Shown here: positions 32,835 through 45,383 of the stretch, piece by piece | Layout of the letters: each line of letters begins with the position of its first letter | Numbering within the stretch: position 1 is the first letter of the stretch | Assembly: GCA_027886185.1 (NCBI GenBank) | Contig: WOAB01000322.1 | Coordinates: 1,552,501 to 1,616,500, forward strand | Direction of reading: 5' to 3' | Length of the DNA: 64,000 bases | DNA from: Rheum nobile | Lineage: Eukaryota; Streptophyta; Magnoliopsida; Caryophyllales; Polygonaceae | Made by a program: the position numbers and the translations under genes | Notes under the pieces: generated by a model | The model's input: only the letters and a program-made list of their open reading frames with translations | Databases searched by the model: none | What the model was told of the DNA's origin: nothing

Positions 32835-33182
32835 ACCCAGAAATTTTGGGGACTAGAAATACAGAGGAATCGAAACTGAGAGATGAAGTGACATCTACGG
32901 TTTTAGAGACACAAATCAACAGCGGCAAACCCAGAAATCAAACCACCAAACCCAGAAAAGACGAGGAATCGAAACGGAGAGATGGAGGATCTGTTTGTGA
33001 TCTTCAAACCCAGAAAATTTTGGGGACTAAAAATACAGAGGAATCGAAACAGAGAGATGTGCAGGTGAGATCTAGGGTTTCAGGGACACAAATCTACAGC
33101 GGCAAACCCAGAAATCAAACATGCAAACCCATAAAATTCGAGGAATCAAAACAGAGAGATGGAGGATGAGATCTGTTTGTGA
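32826..33182. repeat. Two-copy tandem repeat of about 175 bp
   Basis: Units starting near 32828 and 33001 share TCTTCAAACCCAGAAA, TTTTGGGGACTA, ACAGAGGAATCGAAAC, CAGCGGCAAACCCAGAAATC and GATGGAGGAT. They differ by small indels. Confidence 0.75.
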
Positions 33183-33515
33183 TGAAGAACCCATAAAATT
33201 GGAGGAATCGAACCAGAGAGATGGAGTGAGATCTAGGGTTTTAGAGGGAGCGGTGCTTTGGATGAGAGCATAGAGATGGATAGAATAAAAGGAGAGCGAG
33301 AGGGAGATGGTGAGTGGGTAGGGGATTAAATGGGATGGGTTATTAGGTGGTAGATGGGGTAATAATTGGGGGGTAGAGAGTGTAATTTTTTAGGGTTCCA
33401 TGAGGCTATTTTGGGGAGAAAAAATGGATCAAAATGGCAAAAAAAAGAAACATACACAATTTTTAGGGACACCCAAAAAGAAATACCGAAACTATATTAA
33501 GGGACAGAGGGAGTA

Positions 33516-36500
33516 GAACATACATAAACTTCTTTGATTATAATAGAAATGATAAATCAAATGGATTTGAGAGAAAAAGTATACTTGAACTCTAGACTTA
33601 ACTATAAATTGGAACCCTTAAAATTTTAAAACATCTACACTTTTTAAAAACCAACCATTTAAATTTAAACAAATGACTTTTTTAGTCTTGAACAATTATA
33701 ATTCGATGTAAACCTTCTGTTGATCCGTTGATTCAAGCTTGAATGTCAATACTTTCTTGCAATTGTGGAGCCGATCTGGTGTGGAGACCGAGTTGTTCTG
33801 GACGTGGTTATGGTCGTGTGCGAGACTCTTGAAGATCCCTCTTTTTGTGGGGGCAACATCAAGGTGGTCGAGATTCCTGAAAATTTCTCATTTAGGTGAA
33901 GGCAACGTCATGGTAGTCCATTCTGCACCGATTTGTCTGACCCGTTCTCCGGTGGCGCTTCTATAGTGCTTTACTATTTTCTCTCCCTAGGTTGTTTATG
34001 CTCTTTAATTGTTTTGTTGTATTTTTCTTGCTTGTTTTGTTGTTTGTCCTCTCATGCCGGTTTGTCAGAATGCCGATTTATCAGCCTATCGATTTACCCG
34101 ACATTATTATGTAGGGTAAATCGAATTCTTACCTGATAAAAAAAAAATATTGCTTCCATGGCCAAAATGTGTTTTAGGCTATAGCCTGGACCGACACATG
34201 TTTTGAGCATGGATTGCCTCATTTCGTGTCATATATAGGGTTAATTTGGATTGCACAAGTAAATACTGCTGCGAGCCAAGATCGATGACCGGTGGAGAAT
34301 ATCATTTTTTACAAATTCGATCTATTTATCAATTTTTTTTTCAAAAGGTATCGTTGACCTCGCTAGTAAATCTAGCCTAATTGACCAGACAATTTGCGAG
34401 TCATTCAAATTGAAATGATTTAAAGTTTCGAGCAAAAATTTTGTGGATATCCTCAAACTGGATTGAGCATCTTCTCTATTATATTTAACTGCATAGTGAA
34501 AAGCTGGATGATGAAGAGAATTTTAATTTGTTTAATCAAAGTTGAGATACGAAAGAAGTAGGAGATGGCCGGAAAGATGGAGAGATCATAAGAATCAAAG
34601 AATTTTGTTTTCACTTTCTTGACTACGCGCTTTTAACGGGTATGCCTCCACTAGATCAATTCAAAGAAGTTTACCCCTTATTGCACTAATTTATTCTTTG
34701 TTTTATCTTATTATATATAGATTCATTTGTGTTTTTTAATTAATTGTGTGATCAATCAAGTCTTTCCAGTTTAACTGGTGATCATAACACATCGTGACCA
34801 TGAGGTCACGAGTTCGACTTACCTCTTTTCTATTGTAATGGCCTAAGTGCCTCTTAAAGAACAAAAAAAACTAATCATGTGAGCAAGAAGCACTTTATAA
34901 AGGTAACAAGTCGTGTGTACGTACATAATCCTCGCTAATAAAGCTCTTCACTGGTTATAGAATAGGGAGTTGTGGGATGGAATGAATGAACAAAATAAGA
35001 ACCAAAATACGATCAAGCAAAATCGAAATAAGATGTTTTATTTTCCACTAGACAAGTGATATATCCTTTCATGTTAGCTAGGCTGAACTACACAGAGCTG
35101 GAGCTAAATAAGCAGTTGGAATTAAAGCTGAAGTTAATTGATTAGTTGTAGCTGGATTTATTAGCTTAATTGCTAAAAAAATATAATTGATGTTCGGTAT
35201 TATAAGATAAAGTCAATGAAAGTAAAATTTAGGTTGTTAATCTTTAACAATTTTGGGGGACCATATTAAATTAAATTGCAAAATTAACATTTTCTTTTAC
35301 AGAGCACTCATCAAGTAGATTGAAAATAAACTCAAGCTCCATTAATCTCATAAAAAGTTACCGAACGAAGCCTAAATTATGAAAATTATATGTTAGTTGT
35401 TTGGTAAGTGAATTTTCATGAATTTAAATATTTCAAAAAGTAATATTAAATATATGTATTTAGTTGAAATTTTGCCAAGGAAAAAACAATAATTTTTAAT
35501 TGTTGTATAACAAAGGAAGTCCAATAATTAAGGGGTAGTAATGTAGTATGTAAAATTTTCTTCTCCATATTTTTTAGAATTCGGATTTTAGCTGACATAA
35601 TTTTTCAATTTCCATAAAATATAATTCCTATAATATAATTTTTAAAAAGAAATATTCTTAAACATTACACGTTTTATACTCAATCAAACACACACTAAGT
35701 TTAAAACCTAAACGGTGGAATATTAATCATTGATATATACTTTAATGGTTAAACTAAAACTGTAGTCCTTTCATATCAAATCATCATTTTAAATATTTTT
35801 CTTTTGTTTCACTTATGGTTTAATTGGGAAATGTCTTTATAGTGATTTTTTTATTTATAATATTTTTTTTAGAAAATAGTCTAAATTTAGAAATTTAAAT
35901 GGTAAAGGAAAATGTAAAAAAAATGAACATAGGTATTTATAACAATAAAATCTTTATAAGTAGTTTACCAAACTAAGCCTTATTTATGATATCCATACCT
36001 AGGTTTTGGATCTCACGAATTTTGATTAATCTTTGTCAGTGGATTTGATTAAATCTACTATATAAAATTAATGTAGAATTAAATCAAGATCACTCGACAT
36101 TTTTATATAACGCCCACGTAAGTTATTGTCACATATTTATTTCACATCGCGTCACATTATCGAATTTGTCTTATTTCTTATTAACGACTTAATTTCCGAG
36201 CTTTGCGCAAATAATCTAATTTTCATCATGTTTTACATATGTACAATATACAATTTTCATAACTAATTATTATATCTCACCATACACGAGAAATATAATG
36301 AAAAATAAAATATCAGTTTTAGAGGCTAAGTAAGATATTCAAAGATGTATTTGTTAGTGATTATAATATCAAAAATTTACTTGAAAGTTTTATAAATCCG
36401 TGTTACAAAAAATTACGAATCTGTTATATATGTTTTTCTTTTAAAGTTGAGCAATATGAGTGGTCGTGCTTAAAGTTGAGAGAAATGTGTGAACTTAAAT

Positions 36501-36807
36501 CATATTAACTTTTGAATGGTTAAATCTCATACTCATAAAATTTGTTCAAATTTGTACCAAATTCAAACTTCAACTCTAATGAAAATTAAATTTCTATTAC
36601 AATTGTGGTCCTACTTACAACCACGTTAAGAAGCCATTTTTTATGATTGTTTTGAAGGTTGAACATTTTGTTTTTAAATTTTTGATAAATGGTTTATCTT
36701 AGGTTAATTTTCTTAGTTTTATTTAGACTTATTTTAGATATCTAAATCAAATTATAAAAATAGTATTTTGGAAAGATCTAGAAATATTTTGAGAACATTC
36801 TTGTTGG
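33516..36807. other. AT-rich spacer with possible retroposon tails
   Basis: No gene is supported. At about 33720-34148 a less AT-rich stretch ends in a poly(A)-like run (ACCTGATAAAAAAAAAAT), which could be the 3' tail of a truncated LINE. At about 34750-34870 the sequence GAGGTCACGAGTTCGACTTA resembles a Pol III B box and is followed by an A run, hinting at a SINE copy. Neither has a proven target duplication. The rest is featureless. Confidence 0.4.
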
Positions 36808-36841
36808 TTTTTTTTTGGATAAGGAAATAATGAGGCTGGTC

Positions 36842-38095
36842 TTAGTTTCTATGTGAAGGCCAACTTAGAGCATCCTTACGGATGAGAATACAAAGTTTTG
36901 AATCATTTCTAAAGTTAGACACAATCGGTGAAAAGCTTAATTTAGCAATGCGATCAGCAGCACAGTTCACATCTCTAAAAATGTGTCTAAGATGGACTTC
37001 CTCGAATGAGTGAATGTCGACTAAGATATCCGCCATAATCATCTCAATCTCCCAAGGACAGTCTCAAATGTCTTTAATGTTGTGTTTTAGTGTTAAGGCT
37101 TCTGTCATAAGGATATTGTTGAAGCCACAGCGTTTATTATCCATATGGATAACTTTTGCTTTTTCATTTCTAATGATAAAACCAATGTCAGTTTCACCAT
37201 TAGCTTGTTTTGTTCCATCAAAGTTTATTTTGTAGAAACTCTGGTTTGGTTTTTCTCATTTAACAAATCTTGTTTTTCTGGGTTGCTTAGGCTTAGCTTG
37301 TTGGGGACCCAAATCCTCAATCTCATCTTTCATTGTTTTTCCCAAATTTTTTATTAGAGTGGTGATATATTATTTTAGGTCTTTTATCTTTTCATTAGGA
37401 TCAATATTAAAGATATTCTGATTTCTGTTAATCCAGACCCCCTACCAAATAGTGGAGAGGAAGATGAAGTCTTTTTTGGTGAGAAGTGATTATAGATCAA
37501 CAAGTATATCTCTATGCTTTTTGTTATTGGTATCCAGGTTTGTTATGAGATTTTTAATAGTCAGACTTTGATTTTCAATTTGTTTGATGGTAAAGGGACA
37601 TTTAGTGAGGAAGTGATTAAGATCTCCGACTGAGTTGTTACAAGAATCACATGCTAAAGGAACAGGAATGTGATTATGGCTCAGTCTGAATTTTGTAGGT
37701 AATCCATCATGGAAAATTTTCCAGAGAAAGTTTTTTATTTTAGGGTAGGAATCCAAATTCCAGATCAAAGAGAGTTTGTTTCCATCAGGGTTTTGTTGTT
37801 TAGATATTAATTCAAAGGCCGATTTTGTAGAGAATCAACCATTCCTACTAGGGGTCTAGTATAATCTATTAGAAATAGAATGTTGGGGGATAGGAATATC
37901 TAGTATTTTTTGTACGGTTTGTTGATTTAGGATTTCATCCAGTTTAGTTTTGTCCCACTTTTGGTTGTTACCAATAAAATCACAAACCTTAAGGGAGTCA
38001 ATTATGTTGGTTTGTGGTAAAATATTATCCTTAAGATTAAGATTTGATAGCCAGTTATCGGTCCAAAAATGGATAGTTTTACCATCACCCACTAG
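36842..38095 (-). pseudogene. LINE zinc-binding linker and RNase H remnant
   Basis: The piece at 38092-37856 reads MGDGKTIHFWTDNWL; that at 37768-37490 reads PKIKNFLWKIFHDGLPTKFR and CDSCNNSVGDLNHFLTKCPF, the zinc-binding linker of plant LINE reverse transcriptases. From about 37240 to 36842 the frame reads KINFDGTKQANGETDIGFII, then RDVNCAADRIAKLSF, the plant LINE RNase H. At least one stop (about 37066) and frame changes lie between them. Confidence 0.8.
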
Positions 38096-38339
38096 CCATT
38101 GAAGACCTGTTTGGAATTCTGTTCTAAGTTTTATAAGTTGGGACCATTGCTAAGAAATGTTTCCTTTTTTCTTATATTGGAGTATATTAATATCTTTGAG
38201 ATATTTTTCAGTTATAACTCTGACCCAAATATTATCGGGTTCTGCAAAAATTTTCAATAAGAGTTTCATTTGAAGTGTCTTGTTCATGTCTTTTCTTTTT
38301 CTAATCCATGTGCCATCATTATTTTTATTCTTGCAGATT

Positions 38340-39930
38340 TTATCTCATCCTATTAGAGGTTTATAAGAGGTATCTTTATTCCAAAAGAAGGTTCTATTGA
38401 TGGTGTCTAGTTCTTTATGAATGTAGGATGGTAATATAAAGCTTTGCATGATGAAGTTAGGTTTTGTTGCTAAGTTAGATTTAATTAGGGTATTTCTACC
38501 TTCTTGAGAAAGCGATTTAGCTTTCCATTTAGTAAGTTGATTAGTAGTAGAAGTAATTGTATCCTTAAACGTTTCATGGTTGACTTTCCCGTTAATGATA
38601 GGGTATCCGAGATATTTTTCCAGTGAAGTAGAATTTGGGATACTTAATACCGATTGTAGTAGGTTTTTTGTAGTATTAGATGTGTTATTTGTAGTTTGGA
38701 ATGCTGATTTGTGGTAATTAACACATTGACCAGAACTAGAGCAATAATCCTCAATAATACTTTTTACTTTTGAACAGGCTGTTTGGTTTGTTTTTGCAAA
38801 AATGAGGATATCGTTTGCAAATGCTAGAAAAGGGATATTGGTTCCACTTCTGGTGATTTTGAAACCAAGTTGATTATTTGTTAGCGAGCTTTCAACTTGT
38901 AATTTTCTAGCGAGAACTTCTGCTCCTAATATAAATAGGAATGGAGATAGTGGGTCGCCATGTCGTAATCCTCTTTTTGGGGAAAAAACATATGTTGGGC
39001 CATTGTTTACTAGGACCAAGAAGGTTACAATTTCAATGCATTCTTTAATCCATCCAATGAATTTGGTGGAGAAACCAATTTTGTCTAGGACTCAGAGAAT
39101 AAATTCTCATTCAATTTTGTCATATGCTTTTTCCATATCGAGTTTAATCGCAACCCAACCTTCTTTGCCTTTTTTGGCGCGGAAGGAATGGAAGATTTCA
39201 TGTGCGATTAACACATTGTCTTGGATTGCTCTATCAGCAACAAAGGCACCATGGGGAGGATGGATGAGTTTATTAAGGATGGGTTTCATTCTATCAGTCA
39301 TGATTTTTGAAATAACTTTGTAGATAGTAGAGCAGAGACTGATTGGTCTGTAGTGGTTAGTAGAGCTTGGGTTGTCACATTTTGGGATAGTGTTATAAAG
39401 GTATGATTGATTTGTTTTAAGAGTTTCCCTAAATGAAAGAAACTTTTTATGGCTTTAATCATGGTTGGTCCAACAATATGTCAATATTTTTGGTAGAAAA
39501 TGGTAGACATACCATCGGGTCCCGGGGATTTATTACTTCCAATAGCAAAGATGGCTTTCTTGATTTCTTCATTTGTAACGGGTTTGGTTAACTCATCATT
39601 GTCTTGGTCAATGATTTCATTGTTAATGTTTGTAAGATACTCTGTAAGGGTATGGTTGTTGATATTGCTTTTTTAAAATCTTTTTTTCAAATCAGTTCTG
39701 ATTTCTCGGCGTATGTTTTCATGGCCTATAATAATTGTGCCGTCATTTGTTCGGATTTCTCTAATAATTTTCCTACTACGTCTACCAGTGGCCACCCGAT
39801 GAAAGTAATTTGAATTAGTGTCAATAGATTTGATATGTTTTATTTTTGCTCGTTGGCTCCAATATTTGTTATGGAAGGAGATAAGATTTTCTTTTTTGGA
39901 GATTAATCTGTTCTGTTTGACAAGCAAGTT
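38340..39930 (-). pseudogene. LINE reverse transcriptase domain
   Basis: Recognisable blocks are HNKYWSQRAKIKHIKSIDTN and YFHRVATGRRSRK (upstream thumb-like region), FVADRAIQDNVLIAHEIFHS, GWVAIKLDMEKAYDKIE (palm, first catalytic aspartate region), SPKRGLRHGDPLSPFLFILG, and the position of the catalytic pair, which reads FANDILIF instead of FADDILIF. The change of the first aspartate to asparagine would abolish polymerisation. Further stops and frameshifts occur around 39110, 39300-39670 and 39060. Confidence 0.85.
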
Positions 39931-39999
39931 CTGGTTAGGATTGAGAATAATACCTCTTTGAATTATGGTTAGTGCATCTTCAACTTCTTTTAGTTGTTT

Positions 40000-40910
40000 G
40001 AAAATGTTACCAAATGTTGTTTTATTCCAATGCTTTGCACTGATCTTGAGTGCATGGTTTTTTTTGTAAGATTATACATGTGTGAACCCGGTGTATCAAT
40101 ACGCCAGGCTTGTTTGACAATGTTTTCAAAATATTTCCTGTAAGTCCACATTTTTTCGAACCTAAATAGCTGTGCTTTGAAATTCGTTTGATTTTCCAGA
40201 TCGACAGAGATAGGGCAGTGGTCTGAAGATGTAAAGGCTTGATTCTTTGTAAAGATGCCCGAGAACCAATTCAGGTATTGATTATGGATTAGAGTTCTAT
40301 CTAATTTGGAGTATGTATTGTTGATCTCTGTTCTGTTTTTCCTCCAGGTGAAGTCACCACCTTGAGTTGGTATGTCAATTAAATCACAATTGTTTTTAAA
40401 GTTTTGAAGTCTTTGTAGTCTCGACTGAGGAATACGAGGGCCTCCAATTTTTTCCGTATTATTTTGAATATCATTTAGATCTCCTATTAAGAGGCAAGGT
40501 AGGTGTGTTTGTAAGACAAAATTTGTGAGCAATGACTAGAAAGAGTCTTTCTCGTTTTCTCTCGGAGGAGCATATACAAAAATAAGCATAATGCATATGT
40601 CTTTATCAAGAATTTTATATTTGATAGCTATGAAACGATTGTCAATATAGATAAGGTCACAAGTTTCGTTTTGTAATTGATATGTTTTCCACATAATACA
40701 GATGCCTCCATAAAAACCTGAGGCAGGTGAAAAATGGAAGTTATCAAATCCGGCCTTACGCCAAATGTTATGTTTTGGTTCTTTGTCAGTTTGTGTTTCA
40801 ACTAAAGCCATAAGTTGAATTTTCTCAATTTTACAAAATGATTCGACATCAATACAGAGGTTTTTGCGACCAATGTCTCGACAATTCCAAAGGCTTATCT
40901 TCGTGAAAAA
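40000..40910 (-). pseudogene. LINE endonuclease domain (EEP family)
   Basis: The apurinic-type endonuclease nicks target DNA to prime reverse transcription. The remnant opens with KISLWNCRDIGRKNLCIDVE, then QLMALVETQTDKEPKH (family: FLxETK), FYGGICIMWK, LIGDLNDIQNNTEKIGG, PTQGGDFTWRKNR and ends with SSDHCPISVDLE, the characteristic SDH active-site motif. A stop near 40533 breaks it into two open pieces. The order and spacing fit plant L1 ORF2. Confidence 0.85.
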
Positions 40911-41644
40911 CCTTTAGGATTTTTGACAAGTAAGATTGTTCTTGCCAATAATATTTTTGAGGTTCTAATATTGTATATAACTGTTAAAAAGAGCCTTATG
41001 AGTTTATTTGAAGTATAATTGTAATATTGATGGTTGGTAGGTGCGTAGGGGTGTTTATCTCTAATGTAGTTGCAATGATTATTAAAAACCAGGGAGTGTA
41101 TCCTGTTCCTGATTAAATGAGTAAAGTAAAAAAATTGGGCAATTGGAGACCATGTCCTATGAATGGAATGACTTGAATTCAGATTGAAAGATGAATGATA
41201 ATTGTGTCACTGTCGGATATTGTCACAGGAATAATAAAATTCATAATACTTACACCGTTAATGATCCATGTGGTGAAAATAAAGGTAGTAAATAAAATAC
41301 GGCCTAAATTATGACATGAAAAAAGGGTAACATCTTGTGTATTAGACACAAAGGAATTGAAAGTAATTTTAACAAAAGTATAATTGAATATCAGGGATCG
41401 GGTTTGATCTTGTGTAGTATCAGCTTGAGTCTTGTTTCTTGGGGTGAAGCACTGGGGTGACCTGTACATAATAGTAATAATTTTCAGAGGTAATAAATAC
41501 CAGTGTAAGAGATTAAGTATTGTAGTGTATGTAAGACAACCTTTTATTTTTTGTGTAGTTGCAAGTCTGTAATGAATACCTTGAAACCCAATTATGACAG
41601 GAAGCCAAGATGTAGCATAAGAAGAGGTTATGCACCAGTAAAAG
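40911..41644. other. Unassigned stretch between LINE and gypsy array
   Basis: A minus-strand frame crosses part of this stretch and runs on into the gypsy LTR, but its composition (many hydroxyl and hydrophobic residues without motifs) does not support a gene. It may be upstream LINE sequence or the gypsy insertion site. Confidence 0.4.
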
Positions 41645-42006
41645 TGACGCAGTAGGAAACGCGAAAGATTAATAAGCGCTAAACCTGAATAGGAATTAAG
41701 TTCGCAAGCGACGAACTTAAAGAACAAGTTCTGGAATCCACCAGAAATTAAGAGAAATGTCTTAGGGTTTTGATTGAATAAAAGATAACGTCTGCCAACA
41801 TCCGGAAAGTACTTAAATATGATAACAAAACCCTAATGCGAAAATAAAGCGAAACGGAAATAAAATATAAATTGCGAAAAATACTAAAACGCTGTTTTGA
41901 GGCCCGAAACGATCTCGGATGGCCTAAAAAGCCCATTAGTCACAGCATAGAAGTGAGTTGGACTCATTGGGCCAGTCCGCTTCCCGAAAACATATAATGG
42001 GCGTCA
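41645..42006 (-). repeat. Gypsy array LTR A (3' LTR of middle copy)
   Basis: The 362-bp LTR runs from TGACGCAGTAGGAAACGCG to CATATAATGGGCGTCA, with TGACGC...GCGTCA inverted ends. Copies of the same length lie at 56061 and 60945. On the minus strand this one is the 3' LTR and is followed by CTTTT outside the element. Here no primer-binding site follows, unlike LTRs B and C, so the array ends here. Confidence 0.85.
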
Positions 42007-42027
42007 ATCAGACACCGAACGTCAAAT

Positions 42028-45000
42028 CTACGCAAGAACGGACGAACCCTTGCGACGATCAACTTCGTCTTCAATGCGCGCAGCTAGCCTTCCTACATCA
42101 GTCTCCTCCACTTCTGAAGAACTCGACCTCGAGTTCTCTTCTGAATATAGGGCCTCATCTGCCTGATACTCATGAATATCAGCCACGTTGAAGGTATTGG
42201 AGATGTTCATATCCTCCGGGTGAGCCACAACATAAGCATTGTCATTGATCTTTCGCAACACCTTAAACGGACCATACTTGCGAGGCTGCAGCTTGTTGTA
42301 GGTACCAACTGGGAACCTTTCCTTGCGCAGAAACACTATCACATCATCACCCTCCTTGAAAATCTTGACCCTCCTGCGCTTGTCAGCAGCAGCCTTGTTC
42401 TTCTTCCCCGTAGCCTCTAAATTCGTCTTGACTGCTTCCTTAACAGCTTGAATCTCCTCTGCCATATTCTCAGCCGCTGCACTGTCTCCAGGGCCCTTAG
42501 GTAACTTGACCAGATCAACCACATGCTTAGGAACAAAAGTATAAACCAGAGAGAAGGGCGATTTCCCTGTAGCAGAATGCACAATGCTGTTGTAAGCGAA
42601 TTCCACCTGAGGCAAAGCTAAATCCCACTGCTTCGGCCTGTCACCACAAACACTCTGAATCATATTCCCCAATGTCATGTTGGTTACCTCCGTCTGCCCA
42701 TCAGTTTGCGGATGAGTTGTAGAACTCCTGTTCAGAGCCGTCCCAAACATCCTCCATAAAGTAATCCAGAAATGGCTGAGAAACTTGGTGTCTCTATCCG
42801 AAGTAATGGACTTAGGCACCCCATGCAAACGCACAACCTCCCTGAAAAACAGTTTGGCTATGTTGGATGCATCAGCAGTCTTCTTGCAAGCAATGAAGTG
42901 CGACATCTTTGAGAACCTGTCAACCACCACGAACACATAATCCACACCTCGCTGTGTGCGAGGCAATCCCAACACAAAATCCATGGACAAATCTAGCCAA
43001 ATATCATCAGGGATAGGCAAAGGCATATAAAGACTAGTATTTTGAGACTGACCTTTAGAAACCTGACAAGTATAGCACCTCTTGACAATAGCACCAGTAT
43101 AGACTGACCTTTAGAAACCGAAAACTAACCCAACGGGAATGCATCTTGTTTATAACTTTATGGCTATGCAGGAACTTCAGGGCTTGATGGTCAGTGAACA
43201 GAATAAACTCCCTCTGGATCAGATAATGTTCCCACTGTCTCAAAGCTCTGAACACAGCATAGAACTCCTGATCATAGGTGCTCCATTTCTGCCTAGCATC
43301 ACTCAGTTTCTCGCTGAAGAACGCCACTGGTCTCTTCTCTTGTGAGAGTACAACGCCCACTCCCACTCCACTAGCATCACACTCCACTTGAAAAATCTTA
43401 TCAAAATCAGGAAGGGCAAGGACTGGTGCGGTACAAAGTTTCTCTTTAATCAAGGCAAAACTCTGTTCTTGTTCAGGACCCCAATGAAACTTCCCTTTCT
43501 TCAGACACTCAGTGATAGGTGCAGTAATAGTGCTGAAATCTCGTACAAACCTCCTATAGAAGGTAGCCAGACCATGAAAGCTACGTACCTCAGTCACTGA
43601 TTTAGGTGTAGGCCAATTTCGAATGGCACTCACCTTTTCCTCATCTACTTGAATCCCTTCTTCGCCAACAACAAAGCCTAAGAAAAGCAACTTGTTGGTG
43701 TTGAATGTGCACTTCTTCAGTTTAACGTACAACTGATTCTCCTGCAGGACCTGCAGTACCTGCCTCACATGTTCCAGATGTTCCTCCTTGGTCTTGCTGT
43801 AAATCAGGATATCATTAAAAATAAACCACCATAAAAGAGCCAGAAAAAGGACGAAGAACCTGGTTCATCAGTCTCATGAAGGTACTAGGGAAGTTGGACA
43901 ACCCGAAAGGCATCACCAACCACTCATATAGTCCGTCCTTGCTCCTGAAAGCTGTTTTCCATTCATCTACGGGTCTGATCCGAATCTGATGATAACCACT
44001 GCGCAGGTATATCTTCGAAAACACCTTAGAACCTGCCAACTCATCAAGCATGTCTTCCAAACGAGGAATGGGGAAACGATACTTGATAGTTATCCTGTTG
44101 ATGGCTCTGCTATCAACACACATCCGCCACTGGTTGCCCTTCTTAGGAACAAGAAGGATTGGGGATGCACAAGGACTCATGCTCTCACGAATGAATCCTT
44201 TCTTCAGCAAATCCTCAATCTGTTCCCTTAAGATCTCATTCTCCTTTGGGCTCATACGGTAGTGGGGAAGGTTTGGTAAACTCGACCTTGGGATCAAGTC
44301 AATCTGATGCTGAATGTCGCGCATAGGAGGTAATTCGTTTGGCAACTCCTCTACAATCAACTCTTCGAAATCGTTAAGGATCTCTCGCACCTCTTCCAGA
44401 ATTGTTTATTCCTCCTTTACAGCACTCATCAGTCCTTTAATCACCACTAGACAGAAACAATCAGTTTCTTTGAAAGCCTCATCAAGCTCCTTTTTGCTCT
44501 GTGTCATAATCAAAAAGCTGGACTTTTTACTCGCTGAACCATTAGTAAAGTTCAAGGCAGGAGCCATGGCAATCTTATGTATGCCCCACGTAAACATCAT
44601 CACGTTATCACGCCCTCTATATGTAATATCATTGTCATACTGCCAAGGACGACCGAGTAAAACATGACAAACATCCATATCAATAACATCACACAATACC
44701 TCTTCTCTGTAGTGCTTTCCGATGGAGATAAGAACCCTACAGGTCTGCGACACTCGGACTTGGGTACCATTGCTCACCCAACCTAGGGTGTATGGCGTCT
44801 CATGAGGCTCTGTGGGCAACTTCAAGTGATCCACCAGTTTCTGAGAAACCAGATTTTTGATTCTGCCATTATCCACAATCAAATTACACACCTTGTTCTG
44901 AATGGAACAGTGTGTTCTGAACAAATTCTTACGTTGCCCTTCCTCTTTGGATGACAGCAAGATTCTCTAGAGCACAATATTCACCTTCTCAGGCAACTCC

Positions 45001-45383
45001 TCCTCAGCAAACTCAACTCCAGCATATTCATCATCCTTTTCGTCTTCTTCTCCTCCCTCTACCAGAGCGACAGTTCTCCTAGTCGGGCAAACATCCGATC
45101 TATGACCTTGTCCGCCACAACGAAAACATTTGTCACCGGTTGGTTTAGCATACGGATTGGCTGGCCTCTGGTTTGGTGCTCTGCCCTGTGTGGAACTGCT
45201 TGAACCTCTGGAACTACTAGCTCCCTTGGTCGAGGAACTGAGATCCTTGCTCGTGGCACTCTTCTCCTTATCGCCTGCCGACTCAAGATTATTCTGAGGG
45301 GTATACCTACAAAAAGATGAGAAATTTCGAGGGGATTTCTCCATCAATTCAGCCTCCAGGGCTAGACTGGACGCCTCGGTCAC
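42028..45383 (-). pseudogene. Gypsy gag-pol, middle copy: end of gag to integrase
   Basis: Minus-strand Ty3/gypsy polyprotein: zinc knuckle CFRCGGQGHRSDVC (about 45130-45090), protease with VDNGRIKNLVSQKL where sister copies have VDNGSTENL, reverse transcriptase from about 44300 (LVPKKGNQWRMCVDSRAINR, KIYLRSGYHQIRI), RNase H (KIFQVECDASGVGVG, LFTDHQALKFLH), and integrase (SMDFVLGLPRTQRGVD, SDRDTKF, DGQTEVTN), ending in the GPFKVLRKINDNAYVV block. No chromodomain is evident. The reverse transcriptase catalytic block is broken right after VVYF near 43828. About 345 bp are missing at about 43098 compared with the next copy, removing the RNase H/integrase linker. Unlike the other copies, the stretch REVVRLHGVPKS is intact here. 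Confidence 0.85.

Larger units (their letters stand above)
28828..33513 (+). mobile_element. Plant mariner-like element (MLE), composite right end
   Basis: The termini CTCCCTCTGTCCCTTAATAT (28828) and its inverted counterpart ending GGGACAGAGGGAG (33513) are flanked by TA on both sides, the target duplication of Tc1/mariner transposons. The ends match Stowaway-type MITEs, which MLEs mobilise. The left 1.9 kb contains the transposase; the rest holds direct repeats, a MITE and an unrelated short frame. A second copy of the right terminus lies inside at 32115-32172, so the outer 1.35 kb may have been added later. At 4.7 kb the element is within the range of plant MLEs. Confidence 0.85.
36808..40910 (-). 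mobile_element. L1-type LINE, decayed, apparently 5'-truncated
   Basis: A minus-strand non-LTR retrotransposon is seen through its ORF2 domains in the normal order: endonuclease (about 40910-40000), reverse transcriptase (39930-38340), zinc-binding linker (38095-37490) and RNase H (37240-36842). The 3' end is marked by an A run on the minus strand (plus-strand T run at 36808-36816). No ORF1 was recognised upstream of the endonuclease. Frame changes and stops separate all the pieces, so it is inactive. Confidence 0.85.

Noticed and set aside
41179..41727. Minus-strand protein of about 180 residues
   Set aside because: It crosses the gypsy LTR edge, has no recognisable motif and is most likely chance.
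43989..44262. Plus-strand frames inside the gypsy copies (also near 58750 and 63638)
   Set aside because: They recur in all copies only because they are antisense shadows of the reverse transcriptase.
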